From: Parapedobacter pyrenivorans_A
GTDB taxonomy: Bacteria > Bacteroidota > Bacteroidia > Sphingobacteriales > Sphingobacteriaceae
Direction: 5' to 3'
DNA length: 64,000 nt
NCBI RefSeq assembly: GCF_041925275.1
Contig: NZ_JBHEUZ010000008.1
Coordinates: forward strand, 62,001-126,000
In this document: in pieces, positions 41,490 through 50,812 of the stretch
How positions within the stretch are numbered: position 1 is the stretch's first letter
Layout of the letters: every line of letters starts with the position of its first letter
The notes under the pieces: generated by a model
What the model was told of the DNA's origin: nothing
The model's database searches: none
The model's input: the letters and a program-made list of their open reading frames with translations, nothing else
Program-made: the position numbers and the translations under genes

Positions 41490-41652
41490 CGCATAGTGCT
41501 TTTCTACTTTTATTTTCAAGGCCACAACGGATTAGTTAATGCCAAAACTAAGGATAAAATTGAAGAATACCAACGGTGCGTCTTCCACCAGCATGTCTTT
41601 GAATCCGGAGTAATAAAAACCGCCCTACCATAAAGTTGTCAATGCTGAATCG

Positions 41653-41660
41653 TACCTTTG
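41653..41660 (+). promoter_or_regulatory. -7 box (TACCTTTG) of the DUF1905/YdeI gene
   Basis: Exact TAnnTTTG match; with ATG 41704 the leader would be about 40 bases, which argues against the ATG at 41668 right behind the box. Confidence 0.45.
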
Positions 41661-41703
41661 CTTATCAATGATCCATATGCGACCACCGCACCCAACAAAT
41701 CTC

Positions 41704-42195
41704 ATGGTTTCGTTTACATTCACCGCCCCGTTGGAAATCATCGGCATCAATCCGTATGTCGCCGTACCCGAAAACGTATTGGCCGCCATACAGGCCCAAG
41801 CCGGCAAGAACAAAAGCCCGATACCGATTAAAGGTACCCTAAACGGGCGGGCGTTCCGGCAGACCTTGGTCAAATACCGCGGCGCCTGGCGGCTGTATGT
41901 CAATACCGAAATGCTTGAAAACTCACCGAAACGCATCGGTGAGACGGTAGAACTGGATATTGCCTATGACCCGGCCGACCGAGCCATCCATCCCCACCCC
42001 CGGTTGGTAGAGGCGTTGGCGCAGAACAAGCAGGCTAAGGAGCGGTTTGATGCGCTCCCGCCCTACTTGCAAAAAGAAATCGTCCGCTACATCTCATTCC
42101 TCAAAACCGAAGCCAGCATCGAGCGGAACGTGGCCAAAGCCATCGATTTTTTGTTGGGCAACGGCCCGTTTATCGGGCGGAAAATGCTTGAGTAA
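41704..42195 (+). CDS. DUF1905/YdeI-family protein
   Basis: 163 residues from ATG 41704. The N-terminal part (VSFTFTAPLEIIGINPYVAVPENVLAAI...INGTLNGRAFRQTLVKYRGAWRLYVNTEML, residues 1-90) is a DUF1905 barrel; the C-terminal helices (PRLVEALAQNKQAKERFDALPPYLQKEIVRYISFLKTEASIERNVAKAIDFLLG) are the YdeI/OmpD-associated domain. It is a small cytoplasmic protein of unknown role. It stops 2 bases before the end of the convergent beta-helix gene. Confidence 0.9.
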   Translation: MVSFTFTAPLEIIGINPYVAVPENVLAAIQAQAGKNKSPIPIKGTLNGRAFRQTLVKYRGAWRLYVNTEMLENSPKRIGETVELDIAYDPADRAIHPHPRLVEALAQNKQAKERFDALPPYLQKEIVRYISFLKTEASIERNVAKAIDFLLGNGPFIGRKMLE

Positions 42196-42197
42196 AG

Positions 42198-44600
42198 CTA
42201 TTCCAGCACCAAATTGAAACTATTTTCCCGTTGGTTCCGCCAAACAGTCAGCTGTAAGCGGCCTTTCCATTTGTTGGAAGCCTCCGCTTTCAGCAAATCG
42301 ACCACGTTGTTTGTCGCGGTACCGTCGCAAGCCAAAATGACGTCGCCGGCCTGCAGCCCTGCTTTCGCTGCCCACGAGCCTTCCGAAACGCCCACCAATA
42401 GCACCCCCCTTATCCGGTCCAAACCTGCGGCGGATTGTTCTCCGAGGTTCTCCACGGGCTTCACAGTGCCACCCTGCCACTCCACTACCTCGCCCGGAGC
42501 AAAGGTTCCTGCGGCCGCTACCGGCGATATCACCGGGCGATCGGCCTGTGCCTTCAAATGAGGGGAAAATACGCCGAAATCATCCATCGCGAAATTTTCA
42601 AACCCCTGCTCCAGCAATTCAGATTCCTCGGCCAACGTAAAATCTCCTGCCAATGCATCCACAAAGTGCGGAGCGCTCACCTTGCCATGCTGCTCAATAC
42701 CGTGTTTACGCGTCGTTTCCAGGTCGGCACTGTCCAAGAAAAAGTTGCCGTCCACCGTATCTCCCCAATCGTTTACGCGTATCTCCTGATGGGCGGTCAT
42801 GACGATATTTCCGGTAAAGACATCGTGGCTGTTCTCAAACCATACATGCGGGTGGAATCCGTTGTTCACCAAAATATTGTTATACACCCTTCGGTAAAAC
42901 CCTTCCCTAAGCTTTAGCCCTCCGGCTAAGCATAGGTTGTTATAGATTTCATAGTTGCTCGAACCATCATCCAGATCGATATCCCACCCGTGGTCGCACC
43001 GGAAGCGGTTGTTCCGTATCACCGTCGTCTCCACCGCATCCAGCAAAATCCAGTCGGGATGTACCTCAGCCAAACTATCCATCACGTGCCGGTCCGGGTG
43101 CCAGAAGCGGTCTCTGCCCCATGAATTGAACGCCCCATGGTCGCCTGTTTCCAGCACCGTTTCAAACACGTCGTTGTGTTCGATGATGTGTCCGCCCCAA
43201 GCACCGTCTCCGATATTAATGCCGGCACGCGGCACGTGGTAAATGGTATTATGGCGCACATCGATCCGCGCGGCCAGTTGGATCTGCACACCGGCCACCT
43301 GTTTTTCGATGGTACCGATGTGCCGGATCAGGTTATCCTCCACCGTACAATCCGCTGGGAAAGCGTTGCTTTTCGGGCCCGGGATGGTATCCATCTCGCT
43401 GGCAGGTACAAATTCCTCATACCGAAACGACGGGGATCGGACGGCATCGGCACTACCTACAAAGCAGACCGCGCTTCCGCCGATGTGTTCAATCAGGTTC
43501 CCGGAAATTTCAGCCTCCCGGTTGTAATTACTTACGAACACGGCATTCCCCCCCAACAGGCTGAACGTGCTGCCGCGCACACCGCATCGCTCCGTTCCGT
43601 CAAACAAAACGGCTCCGTTGCGGTAAATCGCCCAATCACTCCGCATCAGCTGCTCCTCGGTCTTCATGAATGTGGGAACGGTATGTTGGAAGGTAATGCC
43701 CTCCACATAGATATCGGTCACCGGGTGCTGCTCACTGCCTTTCAGTTGGATAATGCTTTCGAGTTGAGCGGCTACAAACTCCAAGCGATCGATTTGCTGC
43801 CCTTCCTCGGGAATATAATACAGCATCCGCTCGGCTTCCGAAAAATACCATTCGCCCGGTGCGTCCAGTTCCTCGAAAATGTTTTCCACATAGCGTTGGG
43901 TCTCGTGCATCGGGCTCGGCCGATTGTTCTGCCATCCGCCCTCGTAAACCAGCTTGCCCGCCCCATCCTTGCCTGTAATCCGGTAATGCATGCCACCCCA
44001 CCTGCCGCTGTGCATCGCATGGATATACCCCCCTGCCGGGTTTTCCCAACCGGCTACCCGCTCGGGTCCGATCGCGTCGACAGCAAACCCACCGAATGGG
44101 AATTTCCCCTCTTCATAATTGGGGTACCTCGCCCGCGTCAACGTCTTTCCGTCAGCGAACAGCCCCGCTATGCTGTCCACGTCGGCTATAGAGCTCTTCC
44201 AAATGGTTCCGTCATGCTGTTGCCAATCCAATTCGAGCAGCTTCCCTCCGCTCAATACCACGTCGGCACCATCATCCGAACGGATGATGTAAGGTGCTGC
44301 AACGGTTCCAGACTCTACTGCCTCGAAAACGAGCGGTTCCGACAGGTAATGGGTGCCTTCCAACAGCACAATTTCGAACCCACCGTCATTCCCTTGTTCT
44401 TTAATATCCGCTACCGCACGCTTGGCTGCGGTCAATGAGGTAAACGGCCGGTCTTTCGTGCCGTCGCCCTCATCACCGTCTTTCGGCGTTACGTAATACG
44501 TAGTCACCGCTGTACTGCACGAACCCAAAACAGAGCTTATGCCCACAAATAGCAAAATCGCAAGACGTATGGTGGTTATTATCCGTTTGTTGTTCTTCAT
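42198..44600 (-). CDS. Lipoprotein with right-handed beta-helix and C-terminal PDZ domain
   Basis: 800 residues from ATG 44600 (the frame opens at 44702 inside susD, but the signal peptide starts at MKNNKRIITTIRLAILLFV). The lipobox is VLGSC. A parallel beta-helix follows (YYVTPKDGDEGDGTKDRPFTSLTAAKRAVADI, then repeated turns such as TVEDNLIRHIGTIEKQVAGVQIQLAARIDVRHNTIYHVPRAGINIGDGAWGGHIIEHND). The last 85 residues form a PDZ-like domain (VLLVGVSEGSWAAKAGLQAGDVILACDGTATNNVVDLL). It may be a surface polysaccharide lyase or hydrolase; the pairing of a beta-helix with PDZ is unusual. It is the last gene of the susCD operon (10-base gap). Confidence 0.88.
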   Translation of the reverse strand: MKNNKRIITTIRLAILLFVGISSVLGSCSTAVTTYYVTPKDGDEGDGTKDRPFTSLTAAKRAVADIKEQGNDGGFEIVLLEGTHYLSEPLVFEAVESGTVAAPYIIRSDDGADVVLSGGKLLELDWQQHDGTIWKSSIADVDSIAGLFADGKTLTRARYPNYEEGKFPFGGFAVDAIGPERVAGWENPAGGYIHAMHSGRWGGMHYRITGKDGAGKLVYEGGWQNNRPSPMHETQRYVENIFEELDAPGEWYFSEAERMLYYIPEEGQQIDRLEFVAAQLESIIQLKGSEQHPVTDIYVEGITFQHTVPTFMKTEEQLMRSDWAIYRNGAVLFDGTERCGVRGSTFSLLGGNAVFVSNYNREAEISGNLIEHIGGSAVCFVGSADAVRSPSFRYEEFVPASEMDTIPGPKSNAFPADCTVEDNLIRHIGTIEKQVAGVQIQLAARIDVRHNTIYHVPRAGINIGDGAWGGHIIEHNDVFETVLETGDHGAFNSWGRDRFWHPDRHVMDSLAEVHPDWILLDAVETTVIRNNRFRCDHGWDIDLDDGSSNYEIYNNLCLAGGLKLREGFYRRVYNNILVNNGFHPHVWFENSHDVFTGNIVMTAHQEIRVNDWGDTVDGNFFLDSADLETTRKHGIEQHGKVSAPHFVDALAGDFTLAEESELLEQGFENFAMDDFGVFSPHLKAQADRPVISPVAAAGTFAPGEVVEWQGGTVKPVENLGEQSAAGLDRIRGVLLVGVSEGSWAAKAGLQAGDVILACDGTATNNVVDLLKAEASNKWKGRLQLTVWRNQRENSFNLVLE

Positions 44601-44610
44601 GTCGAAACGG

Positions 44611-46053
44611 CTATTGATACAGCGGGTTCTGCGGAATGTTATTCGTCGTAATCTCCTCAATGGGAATAAGCCATGTTTGATTATACACACCAATGGGCAC
44701 ATTTAACGAACTACCCCTAATAGCTTGTATTTTGTGGAACGTATTGGTACGCTTCATGGTCTGCCAACCCAACCCTTCGGCATGCAGCTCCCAGTTCCGC
44801 TCGTCCCATACGGCCTCACGGAATTCGCCTTGCGTCAATCCGGCCAAATCAGGCACATGCGTGGCGTCATTTTTGTTCACACGTGCCCTTTCTCTGATTG
44901 CATTGATGTACGGATAAGCATCTGCCGGGCCATTGATTTCGTTTTCGGCTTCCGCTGCGATCAAATACATCTCGGCCAAGCGGATGATTGGCCGAGACCA
45001 AGATACCATCGCTTGCGAAGGGCCCACTCCCCTATCAATCAAATCGGTATCGACAAATTTATGAAAAAAAGGCAACGATAGGTTACCACCCGGTGCAGGA
45101 TAGTTTTGCTTTATCCCCCATTCTTTCCGCCTGTCCCCTGTCGGGAAGCTATTGATAAACGCATTCGTGGGCATCAATTCAGGCCGGTACCCCTCAGCTG
45201 TACACATGATACCATGCAGCCCATTTCCGCCCCTGCCCGGAATATATTGGCGCTCCCAAATCGATTCGCTGGTATATGCCTCATGGTGAAACACATCCGC
45301 ATAATCAGCTCGTAACGAAAACCGACCGTCACCGATCACCGCCAACGCCTTATCACGTGCTTGCACGTAGTACTCCGTCAGGTTCAGTGGGTTCCCTGCC
45401 ATGGTCAGGTAAACCCGCGCCAGCAATGCTGTAGCTACACGTTGATACACACGCCCCTGCTGCGGAGCTATTTCCGGCAGATGGGTTTCCGCAAACAACA
45501 GGTCTTGCACGATAAAATCATACACCTCCTTTTGCGGCGTCCTCGGAAGCTGAAGGTCGCTGTAATTGGGTGCCACTTGGATCGGCATGGGAACATCACC
45601 AAAGAGCTGCACCAAATCGAAAAATGCATATGCCCGCAGCATGCGCGCTTCCGCCGTTAGCTGATTTCTCTTGGTTTCATCCAAGGGTGCACTAGGCAAG
45701 TATTCAAGCAGGAAATTCGCGTTTTTAATAACCCCGTAGGGGCCATTCCAGGCGTTCCGGGCATTGTAGTACGACGGTGTCGGATTGTTGTTATAGATGG
45801 GTAGTGCTTGCTCTACACCGGCATCGGGTGCACGATAGATATCAATAATCAGTTCGTGGGTAAACGTCACATACATCGGAAAAGAAGCATACATCCCCTT
45901 TGCTACCGCTTCATAACCATCAGGGTTTGCCAGCACACCGCCGGGGCTAAGTACCGTCTTCGGCTCTTCTTCCAGCATTTTTTCACAGCCGGCATGCAAG
46001 CCGATGACAGCCGCCAGTATGATTGTCGCTATATTTTTAGATAATTTCTTCAT
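44611..46053 (-). CDS. susD: SusD/RagB-family glycan-binding lipoprotein
   Basis: 480 residues. Lipobox IGLHAGC, then the SusD start LEEEPKTVLSPGGVLANPDGYEAVAKGMYASF; TPR-like helices carry NAWNGPYGVIKNANFLLEYLP and RAYAFFDLVQLFGDVPM, and the C-terminus has RLAEMYLIAAEAENEINGPADAYPYINAIRERA and FREAVWDERNWELHAEGLGWQTMKRT. It is the cell-surface glycan-binding partner of SusC, 27 bases downstream of it. The glycan bound cannot be read from sequence. Confidence 0.96.
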   Translation of the reverse strand: MKKLSKNIATIILAAVIGLHAGCEKMLEEEPKTVLSPGGVLANPDGYEAVAKGMYASFPMYVTFTHELIIDIYRAPDAGVEQALPIYNNNPTPSYYNARNAWNGPYGVIKNANFLLEYLPSAPLDETKRNQLTAEARMLRAYAFFDLVQLFGDVPMPIQVAPNYSDLQLPRTPQKEVYDFIVQDLLFAETHLPEIAPQQGRVYQRVATALLARVYLTMAGNPLNLTEYYVQARDKALAVIGDGRFSLRADYADVFHHEAYTSESIWERQYIPGRGGNGLHGIMCTAEGYRPELMPTNAFINSFPTGDRRKEWGIKQNYPAPGGNLSLPFFHKFVDTDLIDRGVGPSQAMVSWSRPIIRLAEMYLIAAEAENEINGPADAYPYINAIRERARVNKNDATHVPDLAGLTQGEFREAVWDERNWELHAEGLGWQTMKRTNTFHKIQAIRGSSLNVPIGVYNQTWLIPIEEITTNNIPQNPLYQ

Positions 46054-46080
46054 CTTGATATTCGCTTATGAATGTTCCTG

Positions 46081-49000
46081 TCAAAAAGTGATATTAACGC
46101 CCGCAGTGATGGATTTTGTGGAAGGGTAATTTCCCCGATCCCACCCTGCAATACTGGCCGAGGCCCAAGATACTTCGGGGTCGTAACCAGAATACTTGGA
46201 GAAGGTTAGGTAATTCTGCAAACTTACATACGCCCGGATAGACGAGGCTTTTCCAGACTTAAACAGCGTCGGTGAAAACGAATACCCTATCGTAACGTCG
46301 CGCAGACGCAGGTAAGAAGCATCTTCCAACCACAAGCTGTTGGCATAGTCTCTGATCGAACTACCACTACTGGCCGAGGGCTTATCCACCGAATTACCTG
46401 TCCCAGCCCCGGTCCACCGTTGTTCGAACGCTTCACGCGTAGGCGTCCAGCTTCCATTCATCGTTATATTATATTTCCGGAACTCATTCGCGATATCATT
46501 ACCGTAGCTTCCTACAATCATGAACGATAAGTCGAATTGTTTATACTGGAAACTGTTATTGAAACCGAAAACAAATTTCGGCTCGAAATTCGATAACACC
46601 GTGCGATCATCCTGATCGTTGACTACCCCTTGGCCATCCCAGTTCTTAAACCGGTAGTCACCAGCCTTTTTGGTAGGTTCGCCATTTTCGACAGCCTCGG
46701 CATCCGTTTGGTAAATGCCTTCCACGGTATATCCATAAAGCTGCATCATGGACTGCCCTACGATGGTGGGAAACCAATTGCCTCCCGTGCCAATCTCCAT
46801 GAACGTAACCGGATTGCCGTGTGCATCATTACCCAAATCAAGCACCTTCGTCCGATTGTGCGATACCGTCAATATCGGGTTCCACATTACATTCCCGATG
46901 CGGTGGAACAAAGACGCTTGAAACTCTACCCCACGGTTACGCACAGCACCTACATTTTGCAATACCCTGCTGAACCCGCTTGACCCTGGTAAGTTGACAC
47001 CTAATAACAGATCTCTTGTTTTTTTGTCATACCAATCTGCCGTGATATTCAACTTGCCATCAAATAAGCCGAGATCCACTCCCACGTCAAATTGCTGCGT
47101 GGTTTCCCATTTCAGATTCCGATTTTCGAGTGCCGAAAGCGTAAATCCCGTATGCTGGCTGTTATTGAACGCGACATCTACGCTTGATAAGTTAGCCAGG
47201 GTTTGATAGTTTGCTATCGCTTGATTTCCCGAGAATCCATAACTCGTACGCAATTTCAAATTGGATACCGTTGGGTTATCCTTCAGGAAGTCTTCCTCGG
47301 AAACCGCCCACGCCAATGCACCTGAAGGGAAAAAAGCAAATTTATTATTGATACCGAACCGCGAGGAGCCGTCATATCTTGCCGTTAGGGTAACGTAATA
47401 TTTATTAGCGTAGTGATAGTTGGCCCGCCCCAGATACGAAATCAGCTTGCTGTCGCCGAAAGACGACGACGGCAACGCCTTCGTGGCTGCAGATTGAATA
47501 TTGTACGTTTCATAGATATCGCTCAAAAACCCTAACGCAGTGCCGCTATTCAACCCATCTCCCTTACTGTCTTGATAGGTCATTCCGGCCAGCACATTCA
47601 AGGAGTGGGCACCAAACAGGTTGCTATATTCAAGCGTATTCTCATTCAAAAATGAAAAACTACTTCCATACGCCCGCGACGCCCGGCCGAAAACCGGTAG
47701 CCCGTCGGCATCGGTGCCCTGGCCTAGGGTTATGTTTCCGGGGTAGTAGGTATCCGACTTATTGTTTGATTGGTCGAGTCCGGCGCTTATGTTTAATTTT
47801 AATCCCGTTGCGATTCGGTATGAAAGCAATACATTGCCCAGTAACCGAAGGTTACGCGATGGGTTATGCCAGTTTTTAGATAAACCAACAGGATTCGTTT
47901 CTCCCCACGGAACGCCGGTGAATCGCGTATATGTTCCGTCGTCGTTATATACCCCTTCTGTCGGCTGCATCACCATCGTGGTAAACGGAATCCCACCACT
48001 GCCATCGGCACTTTGGTATTGGGCTCGTTCGTAGTTGGAGTGTTGTACCGAAAAACTGGTATTGAAGTCCAAACGCTCACTGATTTTCTGATCCAGGTTA
48101 ATCCGGAAAGAGTAGCGGTCGAATCCTGAGTTGCGGATAATCCCGTCCTGGTTGAAGTAACCGAAGGAACTATAATATTTTGTTTTTTCGCTACCGCCAG
48201 ACAGCGATAAGTCGTGGCTCTGTACCATGGCTGTACGGTAAACGAGGTCCTGCCAATCGGTACCTTTGCCAAAAGCATCGACCTCCTGCGGAGTCCAGGG
48301 CAGCGGTTCATCGTCGTTAGCGGCCACTTCATTCTGCAGTTGCGCAAACTCCGAAGCATTGATCAAGTCGAGTTTTTTGCGAAGATGCTGTGCGCCAGCA
48401 TACCCGCTGTAGCTAACGGTCGGCTCGCCTGTTCTCCCTTTCTTGGTCGTTATCATGATGACGCCATTCGCACCGCGCGAGCCATAAATGGCTGTTGAGG
48501 AGGCGTCTTTGAGGACACTGACGCTCGCCACGTCGTTCGGGTTAAGCTGCGAGGTCAGCGCATCCAGCGGCATGCCGTCTACGACATATAAGGGCTCATT
48601 GCTCGCCCCCAATGAGTTTGTACCCCTGATTTTGATGCGCATGAACTCACCGGGTTGCCCCGATGCTTGGGTAACCTGTACGCCCGCAGCGTGGCCCTGC
48701 AGCCCCTGGGCTATGGTGGATACCGCGTTGACCTGCGTGAGCTTCTCTGCAGAAACCGAGGCGATGGAACCGGTCACATCGGCCCGTTTTACCGCGCCAT
48801 AGCCCACCACCACCACCTCGTCGAGGTCTTCGCCTGCCGCGGGTTCCATCACGATACGCATTTGGCCGCTGGTCGCCGCCCGTTGCACGGTTTCGTACCC
48901 CAGGTAAGAGAAGGTAAGCTGGTTGCCCATCTCCGCCTGTATGCGGAATGCGCCGTCGTCATCGGTAGCCGCTTCCCGCGCCGTGCCCTCCACCTTGATG

Positions 49001-49425
49001 GATACGCCTGCCAACGGGTTGCCCCGTTCGTCCACAACCCGGCCCTCCGCATATTGTTGCGCGATGATGACCGGGGCAATAGGCATCACCCCTTTCCGCG
49101 CTGCCGCCTTTTTTATAAGTACTACGCCATCATGCATACTGTACGCCAGGGGTAGCCCGGCGATGATTTGTTGCATGACTTCATCGAGTGATGCATCGTT
49201 GGCGTTGACGGTAACCCGCCAAGCGTCCTCAAGCAGCCCGTGTTCGTAGATAAAACGGTATTTCGTTTGCTTCGTAAGGTCATCCAACACCGCCTTAATG
49301 GTGCGGCTCTCTACGTGCAACGTTACCGTCTGCGCGGATGTCTCGGCCCGTAGGCCCAGCGAGAAAAATACCGTAAAAAACAACACCAATTTCATGGTAA
49401 TAATGGTGATAAATAAATTATTCAT
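46081..49425 (-). CDS. susC: SusC/RagA-type TonB-dependent transporter with STN domain
   Basis: 1114 residues. Order: signal peptide (ending ETSAQ), STN domain (about 33-105; KAVLDDLTKQTKYRFIYEHGLLED), carboxypeptidase-regulatory domain (about 125-197), the signature DEVVVVGYG (202-210), plug (PLYVVDGMPLDALTSQLNPNDVASVSVLKDASSTAIYGSRGANGVIMITTKKG) and a 22-strand barrel ending in ITF. The STN domain marks it as a transducer for the FecR/ECF pair encoded directly upstream. It imports oligosaccharides with SusD. ATG 49395 (MKLVLFFTV) is an alternative start. A putative antisense RNA starts opposite its start codon. Confidence 0.97.
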   Translation of the reverse strand: MNNLFITIITMKLVLFFTVFFSLGLRAETSAQTVTLHVESRTIKAVLDDLTKQTKYRFIYEHGLLEDAWRVTVNANDASLDEVMQQIIAGLPLAYSMHDGVVLIKKAAARKGVMPIAPVIIAQQYAEGRVVDERGNPLAGVSIKVEGTAREAATDDDGAFRIQAEMGNQLTFSYLGYETVQRAATSGQMRIVMEPAAGEDLDEVVVVGYGAVKRADVTGSIASVSAEKLTQVNAVSTIAQGLQGHAAGVQVTQASGQPGEFMRIKIRGTNSLGASNEPLYVVDGMPLDALTSQLNPNDVASVSVLKDASSTAIYGSRGANGVIMITTKKGRTGEPTVSYSGYAGAQHLRKKLDLINASEFAQLQNEVAANDDEPLPWTPQEVDAFGKGTDWQDLVYRTAMVQSHDLSLSGGSEKTKYYSSFGYFNQDGIIRNSGFDRYSFRINLDQKISERLDFNTSFSVQHSNYERAQYQSADGSGGIPFTTMVMQPTEGVYNDDGTYTRFTGVPWGETNPVGLSKNWHNPSRNLRLLGNVLLSYRIATGLKLNISAGLDQSNNKSDTYYPGNITLGQGTDADGLPVFGRASRAYGSSFSFLNENTLEYSNLFGAHSLNVLAGMTYQDSKGDGLNSGTALGFLSDIYETYNIQSAATKALPSSSFGDSKLISYLGRANYHYANKYYVTLTARYDGSSRFGINNKFAFFPSGALAWAVSEEDFLKDNPTVSNLKLRTSYGFSGNQAIANYQTLANLSSVDVAFNNSQHTGFTLSALENRNLKWETTQQFDVGVDLGLFDGKLNITADWYDKKTRDLLLGVNLPGSSGFSRVLQNVGAVRNRGVEFQASLFHRIGNVMWNPILTVSHNRTKVLDLGNDAHGNPVTFMEIGTGGNWFPTIVGQSMMQLYGYTVEGIYQTDAEAVENGEPTKKAGDYRFKNWDGQGVVNDQDDRTVLSNFEPKFVFGFNNSFQYKQFDLSFMIVGSYGNDIANEFRKYNITMNGSWTPTREAFEQRWTGAGTGNSVDKPSASSGSSIRDYANSLWLEDASYLRLRDVTIGYSFSPTLFKSGKASSIRAYVSLQNYLTFSKYSGYDPEVSWASASIAGWDRGNYPSTKSITAGVNITF

Positions 49426-49432
49426 AAATTTG
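49425..49432 (+). promoter_or_regulatory. -7 box (TAAATTTG) of a predicted antisense RNA
   Basis: Exact TAnnTTTG match on the plus strand, overlapping the susC start codon. No clear TTG at -33, so strength is uncertain. Confidence 0.4.
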
Positions 49433-49435
49433 AAA

Positions 49436-49524
49436 TGATAGGGTTATTCCATTGGTTTCGAATAGCACACCAAGCAATACCTTATTCGTTTCCGGAGGTA
49501 GTCGCATACCTTCGGATTTTTTTT
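49436..49524 (+). ncRNA. Predicted cis-antisense RNA opposite the susC leader, about 89 nt
   Basis: Between FecR and susC, both on the minus strand, the plus strand carries a -7 box (49425-49432) and 60 bases further a strong terminator (49492-49524). No plus-strand protein gene lies between 42195 and 52514 to explain that terminator. Bacteroides PULs are known to encode antisense RNAs at this very position that repress susC (DonS of B. fragilis is the studied case). The product here would be fully complementary to the susC mRNA leader immediately before the start codon. Predicted, not proven. Confidence 0.5.
49492..49524 (+). terminator. Strand-specific rho-independent terminator in the susC upstream region
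   Basis: CCGGAGGTA (49492-49500) pairs with TACCTTCGG (49507-49515) over nine pairs including one G-U, loop gtcgca, followed by A and eight T. On the minus strand the G-U becomes an A/C mismatch and no T tract follows, so it works only for plus-strand transcripts. Confidence 0.75.
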
Positions 49525-49581
49525 GCTTGGCCAGTTTTTATATGATTACTTATCTATGTAGACCTCCTTCCTTTTTGATGC

Positions 49582-50736
49582 TTAGTAAACAATCAATTTC
49601 TTTCCGTCGATGGAAAATTCCCTTCCGCTCATTTCGGCTAGCAGCGCACATACAGGTGCCAAGGTTTCACTGCGTTTTATGCCACCCACAAACCGTTTGT
49701 CGGGGAGTGTTTTTTTTACCGACACGTCTACCCCGTACCATCGCGCCAATTCGTCTAAAATCTCATCCATGGTCTTTTGGTTGAAATAGAAATACCCATC
49801 TTTCCATGCCAAGGCCTCTTCGATTTCCACCGGCGAAACATCCATGTGCCCCGCGGCAGCCACCACCCCCGTACCGGCCAACAGCTCTTTGGTTTGCTGC
49901 CCGTTGCTTACGCGGATTTTCCCTTCCGTCAGGATGGCTTTCACCGACCCGTCTTTGCGGTGGCTGTTCACGTTGAATGCCGTGCCCAGCGCCTCGATTT
50001 CGAGGTCTTTCGCCTCGACAATAAACGGCCGTTCCTTGTCTTTCGCCACCTCAAAAAAAGCCTCGCCTACCACGCTTACCCGCCGCTCGTGGGCTGCAAA
50101 CGCAACCGGAAAGCGAAGTGTGGCGTTTGAGTTGACCCATACGCGCGTACCATCGGCCAGCGTCAATTCATAAACCCCGCCCACCGGTACGTCCAACTGG
50201 TGGTATACAAGCTCTTCGGTAGGCACTTCGGTTTTCCTATAGGTGATGGCGCCCGCTCCGATATCCAGGGCAACACCATCGGCTAGCTGTTGGTGCAAAG
50301 GTGCGTCTCCGAGTGCTAGGGTAGTCCCATCGGCCAGCGTTAGCACGGCTTTCTGTCCACCCGGAAGCACATCGTTTTTATGGCCGTACCGGACATCTGC
50401 CACTACGCCCGATTCCGTGGGCGCGTCTACCAGCCACCAGCCCGCCAGCAGGAACATCACTAAGGTTGCCGCTGCTCCGAAGCCAGCTGTCCAGCTCCGC
50501 AAACGCTTTCGGCGGCGGCGTGCCAAGACAGTCTCCCAATCGGCACGTTGCGCAAAACCATCCAGCCGCGCCAGCTTGGCAGTAAGGGTCCCGTTGTCTT
50601 CGAACGTTTCCAGCAGTTCGCGCGCCTGCGCATCCTGTTGTACCCGTTCCGCGAGCCGCTGTTGTTCCGCCTGGGTAAGCGTGCCTTCCAGGTGGCCTTT
50701 GATCAGCCTTGTCAGCTCCAGCTGTTGGTCATCCAT
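49582..50736 (-). CDS. FecR-family anti-sigma factor
   Basis: 384 residues. A cytoplasmic head (ELTRLIKGHLEGTLTQAEQQRLAERVQQDAQARELLETF) is followed by a transmembrane helix (about 85-105, AAATLVMFLLAGWWLV) and the periplasmic FecR domain (VRYGHKNDVLPGGQKAVLTLADGTTLALGDA...VPVGGVYELTLADGTRVWVNSNATLRFPVAFAAHERRVSVVGEAFFEVAKDKERPFIV) with a C-terminal STN-like DUF4974 segment (FNQKTMDEILDELARWYGVDV). It senses the SusC STN domain and holds the sigma factor encoded 76 bases upstream. Confidence 0.96.
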   Translation of the reverse strand: MDDQQLELTRLIKGHLEGTLTQAEQQRLAERVQQDAQARELLETFEDNGTLTAKLARLDGFAQRADWETVLARRRRKRLRSWTAGFGAAATLVMFLLAGWWLVDAPTESGVVADVRYGHKNDVLPGGQKAVLTLADGTTLALGDAPLHQQLADGVALDIGAGAITYRKTEVPTEELVYHQLDVPVGGVYELTLADGTRVWVNSNATLRFPVAFAAHERRVSVVGEAFFEVAKDKERPFIVEAKDLEIEALGTAFNVNSHRKDGSVKAILTEGKIRVSNGQQTKELLAGTGVVAAAGHMDVSPVEIEEALAWKDGYFYFNQKTMDEILDELARWYGVDVSVKKTLPDKRFVGGIKRSETLAPVCALLAEMSGREFSIDGKKLIVY

Positions 50737-50812
50737 TGCCTTTTTGTTTTCGTCTATAACTAACTATAAGGAACACGAAAACGGAAAAGGGGTGGAAAAA
50801 ATTTGCATTTAT

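Noticed and set aside
43137..44438. Long open frame (433 codons) on the plus strand
   Set aside because: It lies wholly opposite the beta-helix gene, lacks domain motifs and is His/Pro/Arg-rich in the way antisense frames of such genes are. The same holds for the 587-codon frame at 59560-61323 and the 486-codon frame at 61924-63384.
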